Source: an uncultured Prevotella sp.
GTDB lineage: Bacteria > Bacteroidota > Bacteroidia > Bacteroidales > Bacteroidaceae
Direction of reading: 5' to 3'
Length of the DNA: 16,541 nucleotides
Assembly (NCBI GenBank): GCA_934190685.1
Contig: CAKPTK010000044.1
Span: 1-16,541 of the forward strand
Part shown: piece after piece, positions 7,980 to 13,438 of the stretch
How the letters are laid out: each line of letters begins with the position of its first letter
How positions within the stretch are numbered: the stretch's first letter is position 1
Made by a program: the position numbers and the translations under genes
Notes under the pieces: model-generated
What the model saw: only the letters and a program-made list of their open reading frames with translations
Told to the model about the DNA's origin: nothing
The model's database searches: none

Positions 7980-9152
7980 CTATTCAAATGCCTGCTTCAT
8001 GTCTGCCAGGATATCGTCCACATCCTCCAAGCCCACAGAAAGACGGATGGTGGTGTCGCGAAGATCCATCGAGCGGCGCAACTCGTCGGAGAAACCGCCA
8101 AAGATGGTGCTGGCGGTGTGGATGGCGAGGGTCTTGTTGTCGAAGAGGTTGGTGGCGCGGCGCACAAGTTTCAGATTGTTGAGCCAGCGGTAGCAGGCTT
8201 CCTTGCTTTCCAAGTCGATGGTGAGCATGCAACCTGCCGTGGGGCCGAACTGCTTGACAGCAAGCTCGTGGTAGGGGTTGTCCTCGAGTCCCACGTAGTT
8301 GACGCGCTTGATCTGCGGAACCTCACGCAGACGCTTCGCCAGTTCGAGGGCATTGCTCGACTGGAGGCGGTAGCGGGCGTTGAGGTTCTCCAGCCCCACG
8401 GTCTGCATATAGGCCACCTGCGGAGTCATGTAGGCCCCGAAGCTGAGGAGCATCTCGCGGCGGATGACGAGGTTGAAGTCCTTCACTGTTCCATAGTCGA
8501 TAATCAGTCCGCCGAGCGATGTGGCGCCGCCGGAGATATACTTGGTGGAGGAGAGCACCTCGATGTCCACGCCAAGGTCCTTGAGATGGTTCTCCGTGAA
8601 AGGAATCATCGTGGAGTCGGCGATGAGGGGAATTTGGTGACGATGGGCGATTTCAGCCAGCCCGTGGAGGTCTGCCACCTCGAGCTGCGGGTTGGTCAGC
8701 GTCTCGAGGAAGATGCAGCAAGAGTTCTCGTCGATGGTCTGCTCCACCTCGTCGAGGTTGGTCAAATCGCAGAGCTTGGCGGTCACGCCGAAACGCTTCA
8801 TGCTGCCATTGATCAAGGCATAGGTGTTGCCGAACATGTGGCGCGAGGACACGATGTTCTTACCTGTAGCGGTGAGGGCGAGGAAAATATTGCTGATGGC
8901 TGCCATGCCAGAGTTGAGAGCAATCACATCGTGGGCTCCGGTGATGGCTTTCACTTTGTCTTCAAAATAGTCCACTGTAGGGTTTTCCGCACGGGAGTAG
9001 TCGGGCGAGAGCTTGCGGTAGCAGAAAGCGTCAGACATTTCCTGGGCGTCGTCAAACTCATATGCGACAGTGTTGTATACCGGCATGCTGATGGCGCCGA
9101 ACGGATCCTTGCGGGCAAAAGGCGTGTGTATCGCCTTGGTTTGGTTTTTCAT
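7980..9152 (-). CDS. Cys/Met metabolism PLP enzyme (cystathionine gamma-lyase / methionine gamma-lyase / O-acetylhomoserine sulfhydrylase group)
   Basis: A 390-residue fold-type I PLP enzyme of trans-sulfuration. Motifs from the chosen start: YSRAENPT (52-59; Tyr and Arg contact PLP phosphate of the partner subunit), LNSGMAAI (79-86), LETLTNPQLEVADL (149-162), IADSTMIPF (177-185, DST where many relatives have DNT), SSTKYISGG (201-209; Lys204 is the Schiff-base lysine), and the C-terminal SMDLRDTTIRLSVGLED. The frame is open to an ATG at 9212, but the promoter -7 box sits at 9190-9197, so transcription starts downstream of that ATG. MKNQTKAIHTPF from 9152 also fits the family's usual N-terminus. 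First gene of a four-gene unit. Exact reaction (gamma-lyase or sulfhydrylase) cannot be fixed from sequence alone. Confidence 0.92.
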   Translation of the reverse strand: MKNQTKAIHTPFARKDPFGAISMPVYNTVAYEFDDAQEMSDAFCYRKLSPDYSRAENPTVDYFEDKVKAITGAHDVIALNSGMAAISNIFLALTATGKNIVSSRHMFGNTYALINGSMKRFGVTAKLCDLTNLDEVEQTIDENSCCIFLETLTNPQLEVADLHGLAEIAHRHQIPLIADSTMIPFTENHLKDLGVDIEVLSSTKYISGGATSLGGLIIDYGTVKDFNLVIRREMLLSFGAYMTPQVAYMQTVGLENLNARYRLQSSNALELAKRLREVPQIKRVNYVGLEDNPYHELAVKQFGPTAGCMLTIDLESKEACYRWLNNLKLVRRATNLFDNKTLAIHTASTIFGGFSDELRRSMDLRDTTIRLSVGLEDVDDILADMKQAFE

Positions 9153-9189
9153 TTTTCGTTGTTTGTTTTTTGTTATGTTCTTCTCCTTG

Positions 9190-9220
9190 CAAAAGTATAA
9201 AACATTCGGCAATATACAAA
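9190..9220 (-). promoter_or_regulatory. Promoter of the four-gene PLP enzyme / epimerase / GH51 unit
   Basis: Perfect -7 box TACTTTTG (plus CAAAAGTA, 9190-9197) and perfect -33 TTTG (plus CAAA, 9217-9220) with 19-nt spacing. Transcription should start near 9183, giving a leader of about 30 nt to the ATG at 9152. I see no further matching promoter in the short gaps at 7956-7979, 6769-6776 or 5674-5682. Confidence 0.82.
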
Positions 9221-9221
9221 G

Positions 9222-9252
9222 AAATCGGGCAACAATCTTTGCTGCCCGATTT
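9222..9252 (-). terminator. Hairpin terminator after the SPFH gene
   Basis: A 10-bp perfect stem (AAATCGGGCA 9222-9231 with TGCCCGATTT 9243-9252), 11-nt loop, about 46 nt after the SPFH stop codon. The leftward transcript continues as UUUCUUUG, so the U tract is interrupted and termination may be partial. Its 3' side abuts the -33 box of the next promoter. Confidence 0.7.
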
Positions 9253-9298
9253 CCTATAAATAAGATGTCGTTCCCGACGCGACTTGCCGTCGAGAGAC

Positions 9299-10249
9299 TT
9301 ATTCTCCCTTGAAGAGTTCCTTGATGCCTCCGATGCTGCCCATGAGGTTGGAGGCTTCGTAGGGCAGGTAGACGGTCTTGGTCTTGTCGCCTGTCGCCAC
9401 TTCCTGCAACATGCCGATGTATTTCTGCGCGAGGAGATAATTGGCGGGATTGGTGCTCTTGCCCACGGCTTCGGTGATTTTGTCGATAGCCACAGCTTCA
9501 GCCTCAGCCTTGCGGATGCGTGCCTGTGCCTCTCCCTCAGCGTTGAGGATGGCCTCTTGCTTGGCAGCCTCGGCGCGGTTGATGATGGCGGCTTTCTCGC
9601 CCTCACTCTTCAGGATGCGCGCCTGCTTCTCGCCTTCGCTGGTGAGAATGGTGGCACGCTTGTTGCGCTCGGCCTGCATCTGCTTTTCCATGGCCTGGAG
9701 CACGCTCTGAGGAGGTGTGATGTCCTGCAGTTCCACACGGTTCACTTTGATGCCCCACTTGTTGGTGGCGTCGTCGAGCACCGAGCGGAGCTTGGTGTTG
9801 ATGGTGTCGCGCGAGGTGAGGGTCTGGTCGAGTTCCAGTTCGCCGATGATGTTGCGGAGGGTGGTCTGGGTGAGCTTCTCGATGGCGTTGGGCAGGTTGT
9901 TGATTTCATACACGGCCTTGAAGGGATCCACAATCTGGAAGTAGAGCAGCGCGTTGATTTGCATCTGGATGTTGTCCTTGGTGATGACGTTCTGCTTGTC
10001 GAAGTCGTAGACTTGCTCTCTGAGGTCAATGCGGGTGGAATACATGTAACGCCCCCGGTTGAGGGTCACGATTTCCTTGGCGCGGTCGATGAAGGGGATA
10101 ATCACGTTGATACCAGGCTGAAGGGTGGCATAGTAGCGTCCCAAGCGCTCGATAATCTTGGTTTCAGACTGCGGGATAATCACTAAGGCCATCTTGGCGA
10201 ACACGACCGCCAACACGACAATGGCCACGAGTAAATAGATTCCTATCAT
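9299..10249 (-). CDS. SPFH/Band 7 (stomatin/prohibitin-like) membrane protein
   Basis: A 316-residue membrane scaffold of the stomatin/QmcA group, thought to form oligomeric rings that organise membrane microdomains and assist membrane proteases. One N-terminal transmembrane segment (about 3-25), SPFH domain at about 22-190 (SETKIIERLGRYYATLQPGI, then VDPFKAVYEINN, then VNRVELQDITPPQSVLQAME), a long Glu/Ala/Lys-rich coiled coil at about 186-256 (repeats like SEGEKQARILKSEGEKAAII), and a short C-terminal tail. It follows an NfeD-like gene by 39 nt, the classic SPFH-NfeD pairing, and ends the three-gene unit before the 9222-9252 hairpin. Family assignment is firm; the client proteins are unknown. 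Confidence 0.95.
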   Translation of the reverse strand: MIGIYLLVAIVVLAVVFAKMALVIIPQSETKIIERLGRYYATLQPGINVIIPFIDRAKEIVTLNRGRYMYSTRIDLREQVYDFDKQNVITKDNIQMQINALLYFQIVDPFKAVYEINNLPNAIEKLTQTTLRNIIGELELDQTLTSRDTINTKLRSVLDDATNKWGIKVNRVELQDITPPQSVLQAMEKQMQAERNKRATILTSEGEKQARILKSEGEKAAIINRAEAAKQEAILNAEGEAQARIRKAEAEAVAIDKITEAVGKSTNPANYLLAQKYIGMLQEVATGDKTKTVYLPYEASNLMGSIGGIKELFKGE

Positions 10250-10288
10250 AAGTTCGGAGATTATAGGTTGATAATGTTGATTGTCTCG

Positions 10289-10729
10289 TCAGGCTCTCTC
10301 CACGGTGATGATGATGCTCTCGCGGGCCACGATGCGCACGGGGGTGTCTTTCCCGATGGCGCTGCCGTCGGCGGACACAGCTTTCCAGTCATCTCCGTCA
10401 AGGGCAACTCTGCCATAACCATTGGCTTGGATAGGCTCGCTAACCCTGCCCACACGGCCGATGATGGCGTCGGCGTTGCTCACCCGGTCGGGTTCGTTCC
10501 GATGGAGATAGCGGAGCGCCATAGGACGGAGGGTGAAGAGGGTGATTACGGAGACTCCCGCCAAGACGAGAATCTGGGCGGTCAAACTGCCGGTCAGCCC
10601 CGCGGTGATGGCGGCTGCCAGGGATCCGATGCCGAAGCAGAGCAGGTAGAGGTCGCCGCTGGTCAGTTCGAGCGCCATGAGCGCCACGGCAACGACAATC
10701 CACAACTGCCATAGATGGAAAGCAATCAT
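10289..10729 (-). CDS. NfeD-like membrane protein, short form
   Basis: A 146-residue inner-membrane protein. Hydrophobic segments at about 7-24, 28-48 and 50-70 are followed by a soluble OB-fold (NfeD C-terminal) domain at about 85-146, with IIGRVGRVSEPIQANGYGRV and TPVRIVARESIIITVERA. It lacks the N-terminal ClpP-like protease domain of long NfeD proteins, so it is the short YbbK type that partners a stomatin-like SPFH protein. The SPFH gene lies directly downstream (39 nt), and an M48 protease gene directly upstream (77 nt). I see no promoter match in the 77-nt gap, so co-transcription with the protease is likely. Confidence 0.9.
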   Translation of the reverse strand: MIAFHLWQLWIVVAVALMALELTSGDLYLLCFGIGSLAAAITAGLTGSLTAQILVLAGVSVITLFTLRPMALRYLHRNEPDRVSNADAIIGRVGRVSEPIQANGYGRVALDGDDWKAVSADGSAIGKDTPVRIVARESIIITVERA

Positions 10730-10806
10730 CGTTTTATCTTTTAAGGGTTATTATTTTCTTGTTCTTCTCCACTACATCCTCGCCTTGTTGTGAGGAAGAC
10801 GGCCGA

Positions 10807-11751
10807 TTACTTGCGGGACGATTTCTTGCTCGCAGTGGTCTTCTTCGTCGTGGTCTTCTTGGCAGAGGAAGAGGTTTTCTTCGTTGTCGACGTGGTCTTC
10901 TTCGTCGTGGAAGTGGCGGTCGACTGGGTGCCGGTTGTCTGGGCGGGCTTGTAGTATTTCAGAGCTTCGGGCATTTCCTTCTCGATGTCGGCAATGCGCT
11001 TGGTGTCTGAGGGGTGGTCGCTCAGGAAGGCAGGCGTGCTGTTCTGCGAACTGGAGGCCATGCGTTGCCAGAAGCTGATGGCCACACGGGGATCGTAGCC
11101 CGCCATAGCGGCAAAGATTAGTCCCATATAGTCCGCCTCGCTCTCATTCTGACGAGAATAGTGGAGGGTGCGGAACTTGGAGCCGAGACCGAACACCGAC
11201 TGTGCCAAGGTGGTGGTGTTGGAACCCACGCCAGCCGCCTGGAGCACGCCGCCGAGTATCTGCTGTCCGTATTGCGCCTTCATCTGCTTGCTCATCTGTT
11301 CAGCCGAGTGTTTCGCCACGGCATGGGCAATCTCATGTCCGAGCACGACAGCGAGCGACGCCTCGTTCTGGGTGATGGGGAGCAGTCCTTCATAGACCAC
11401 AATCTTGCCGCCGGGCATACAGAAGGCGTTGGCGCTCTGGTCCTGTACAAGGTTGAACTCCCAACTGTAGTTCTTCACTTCTTTTTCCATGCCGTTGGCC
11501 TTCAGATAACTCTCCACAGCATTGGCGAGTTTCTGTCCCACGCGCTGCACCATGGCGGTGTTGGCGGCGTTGGTCGACTTCTTGGCGGTTTTCATGTAGT
11601 TGGTGTACTCTTGGTTGCTGAGAGAGAGTACCTGCTCGTCACTGACCAAGATGTTTTGCTTGCGTCCTGTCACGGGCACCGTGTTGGTGGTGCCGCACGA
11701 GGTCAGCAGGGCGACTGCCACCGTTAAAAGAACGAATCTAATCTTTTTCAT
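10807..11751 (-). CDS. M48-family metalloprotease lipoprotein with a Lys/Thr/Ser-rich tail
   Basis: A 314-residue zinc endopeptidase of the LoiP/YcaL/BepA kind, which degrade misassembled envelope proteins. Lipoprotein signal at 1-19 with lipobox LLTSC (Cys19). Peptidase M48 domain at about 35-260: HExxH is HEIAH at 139-143, and the third zinc ligand is Glu203 in ESEAD (203-207). FCMPGGKIVVYEGLL (110-124) is the usual substrate-binding edge, and FLSDHPSDTKRI (242-253) is the conserved C-terminal signature. From about 270 to the end is an unusual low-complexity tail of Lys, Thr and Ser (many KKTT/KKTS blocks, ending KKSSRK). The protein should face the periplasm. It leads a unit with NfeD and SPFH genes. 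The final leaflet of the lipid anchor is not predictable here. Confidence 0.93.
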   Translation of the reverse strand: MKKIRFVLLTVAVALLTSCGTTNTVPVTGRKQNILVSDEQVLSLSNQEYTNYMKTAKKSTNAANTAMVQRVGQKLANAVESYLKANGMEKEVKNYSWEFNLVQDQSANAFCMPGGKIVVYEGLLPITQNEASLAVVLGHEIAHAVAKHSAEQMSKQMKAQYGQQILGGVLQAAGVGSNTTTLAQSVFGLGSKFRTLHYSRQNESEADYMGLIFAAMAGYDPRVAISFWQRMASSSQNSTPAFLSDHPSDTKRIADIEKEMPEALKYYKPAQTTGTQSTATSTTKKTTSTTKKTSSSAKKTTTKKTTASKKSSRK

Positions 11752-11815
11752 TGTGTTTATTGTAACTATACAAATTATAGGGTTCTGCCCAATATGATTG
11801 TTTTTTATATAGTTG

Positions 11816-11846
11816 CAAAGATAGTGCTTTTCTCAGACTGCACAAA
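11816..11846 (-). promoter_or_regulatory. Promoter of the M48-NfeD-SPFH unit
   Basis: Perfect -7 box TATCTTTG (plus CAAAGATA, 11816-11823) and perfect TTTG -33 box (plus CAAA, 11843-11846), 19 nt apart. The leader to the ATG at 11751 is about 58 nt and AT-rich. Confidence 0.82.
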
Positions 11847-11859
11847 ATCTAAGCAGTCT
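11835..11859. terminator. Hairpin between DUF1593 gene and M48 promoter, weak terminator candidate
   Basis: A 7-bp perfect stem AGACTGC/GCAGTCT (11835-11841 with 11853-11859), 11-nt loop, just past the stop of the DUF1593 gene. The leftward transcript lacks a U run after it; the rightward strand has TTTTATTTTA. So it is a poor intrinsic terminator for the gene it follows. It encloses the -33 box of the M48 promoter and might instead be a regulator site. Confidence 0.4.
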
Positions 11860-11865
11860 TTTATT

Positions 11866-13203
11866 TTACCGCAGCCATCCACAGCGCATGCCCCAGTCTT
11901 CCATCACCTGGTCGCGCCATTTTTCCACCGTCACGGCACCTTGACATTTCTCCCGTGAAGAATAGAGCGCAGGGTCCAAACGGTCGCCCCACCAAGTGGA
12001 ACCCAACGGGTAGTCTGTGGAATGAGGCTTGCCGGGGAACACGTTTTCGACAAAGAACGCTCCGCTCTGGTTGGGAAAGCCCTTGATGTCTGCCTCGATG
12101 GTGTAGTGTGCCACACCACATTTATAGGTGGCATAGCGGCACATATACTGGCCTTTGCCCAAATAGTAGACCGGCCATTTCTGTTTGTCGACCGTGAGGA
12201 ATCCCACCTCGTTGTCGGCACCCGAAGCCCATCTTGCCTTCACGGGTTTATAAGAGCCTGGTTTCAGTTTCGGTCCTTTGAAGTGCCACTCCACGATGCC
12301 GTCGCGCTGCACGGTGTCCCGTTCGGTAGTGGCACGGGTGAACACGACACGTGAACTGCGGGTAATCTTCTCAAAAGAACCACCCCACGACTCCCGTTCG
12401 GGCACGGCAGGATCGCCATCCATCATATATAATAAGGTGGGCGTGTCGCCTAATTTGGGGCGCCCTCCCCCATAATGGTAGAAATCGGCACCCAGATGAC
12501 CCGCACCCTGCACATAGTGGCTGTAGAATCCGGCGTGGTGCTTGTCGGGATTCTTGTAGTTGGCGATGAAACCACGGTAAGACTCGTTGTCCTCGATAAA
12601 CCAAAGATTTGGAAAATGCTCCACAATGTAGCAATAGCTCGGCAAACTCCATTTCTTGTTCGGTCCGCCTATCCAATGGATGCGCAGACGGGGAGCGATG
12701 TCCGGCGCATCGTGCAGCGCCTGCGCCAAATCGTCGAGGCCACCCCACACCAGCACATAGAGTGGACGTGGGTCGTCGTGACGGGCGCAGGTCACAATCC
12801 AGTCGGAGCCTTCGGTGGCGGTGGAGAAACCGCAGAGCGGCGCCGCACCGCGACGTCCCTGCTTGGTGATGGAGCGCAGATAGTCGGCTGAAGGCCATCC
12901 CTGGGCATGTTTTTGAAGTACGGGCAAATCTTGCTCATAGAGCCCGATCATGCGGATAATCTCACGGTCGTTTCCGTCGCCATAGGAGGGAGAGGAGACA
13001 AGCCCTTCGCAGTCGAACTCGTTGCTGTAGAGCAAGTAGTGCATCATCGACTGGTTGTCGTCGAAATCGGTTCCGCCAATGTCGGTGGAGATGAGGATGC
13101 GCGGACGTGCCGGCATCGAGGATGGACCATGTACACTGTCGCCCAAAGCATTCACACACACAACGCAGAACATCCAAAGCGCCATCAATAGTTTTCGTGC
13201 CAT
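11866..13203 (-). CDS. Secreted DUF1593 / nucleoside-hydrolase-like protein
   Basis: A 445-residue exported protein from the chosen start. Signal peptide at about 1-21 (MARKLLMALWMFCVVCVNALG). N-terminal nucleoside-hydrolase-like domain (DUF1593) at about 33-290: RILISTDIGGTDFDDNQS (35-52) recalls the Asp-rich calcium/ribose site of nucleoside hydrolases, followed by GLVSSPSYGDG (67-77), LYVLVWGGLDDLAQAL (148-163) and IHWIGGPNKKW (175-185). The C-terminal part (about 290-445) is beta-rich, and in relatives such as Sde_0182 is linked to carbohydrate binding. The substrate is unknown; a glycan-related role is more likely than nucleoside salvage (inference). The frame is open to an ATG at 13251, but the promoter -7 box lies at 13239-13246, so the ATG at 13203 with its proper signal peptide is preferred. 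Apparently monocistronic. Confidence 0.88.
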   Translation of the reverse strand: MARKLLMALWMFCVVCVNALGDSVHGPSSMPARPRILISTDIGGTDFDDNQSMMHYLLYSNEFDCEGLVSSPSYGDGNDREIIRMIGLYEQDLPVLQKHAQGWPSADYLRSITKQGRRGAAPLCGFSTATEGSDWIVTCARHDDPRPLYVLVWGGLDDLAQALHDAPDIAPRLRIHWIGGPNKKWSLPSYCYIVEHFPNLWFIEDNESYRGFIANYKNPDKHHAGFYSHYVQGAGHLGADFYHYGGGRPKLGDTPTLLYMMDGDPAVPERESWGGSFEKITRSSRVVFTRATTERDTVQRDGIVEWHFKGPKLKPGSYKPVKARWASGADNEVGFLTVDKQKWPVYYLGKGQYMCRYATYKCGVAHYTIEADIKGFPNQSGAFFVENVFPGKPHSTDYPLGSTWWGDRLDPALYSSREKCQGAVTVEKWRDQVMEDWGMRCGWLR

Positions 13204-13238
13204 AGTTGTTGGTTTTAAGTGTTTGTTTTTATAGTTTG

Positions 13239-13269
13239 CAAATATAGCCATTTAAACTCATAAGACAAA
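13239..13269 (-). promoter_or_regulatory. Promoter of the DUF1593 gene
   Basis: Perfect -7 box TATATTTG (plus CAAATATA, 13239-13246) and perfect TTTG -33 box (plus CAAA, 13266-13269), 19 nt apart. The leader is about 30 nt to the ATG at 13203. It is divergent from the LRR-gene promoter about 70 bp away. Confidence 0.82.
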
Positions 13270-13338
13270 CATTTCAAGCAGAAAATCATCCTTGACCGGC
13301 ATTTCTTCCGTTGCGTGACAAAATAATCTAAAGGATTG

Positions 13339-13370
13339 TGTGAACGAGTTAAAAATTTTGCATACCTTTG
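13339..13370 (+). promoter_or_regulatory. Promoter of the BspA-like LRR gene
   Basis: Perfect -7 box TACCTTTG at 13363-13370. The -33 region is weaker: TGTG at 13339-13342, 20 nt upstream, instead of TTTG. A transcript would start near 13377 and run about 60 nt to the ATG at 13439. The leader holds a tiny frame, ATG at 13393 to TAA at 13408-13410 (MNGTF). Confidence 0.7.
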
Positions 13371-13438
13371 CACATTGTTATTAACTAAAAAAATGAACGG
13401 AACATTTTAATTATACATATTTTAAAATTCTACAGCTT

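Noticed and set aside
7971..9200. 409-codon plus-strand open frame opposite the Cys/Met PLP enzyme gene
   Set aside because: Antisense shadow caused by codon bias of the real gene; the translation has no family features and covers almost exactly the opposite gene.
9153..9212. N-terminal 20-residue extension of the Cys/Met PLP enzyme (ATG at 9212)
   Set aside because: The -7 box at 9190-9197 lies inside it, and the extension does not resemble the family N-terminus.
13204..13251. N-terminal 16-residue extension of the DUF1593 protein (ATG at 13251)
   Set aside because: It overlaps the promoter -7 box and would bury the signal peptide.
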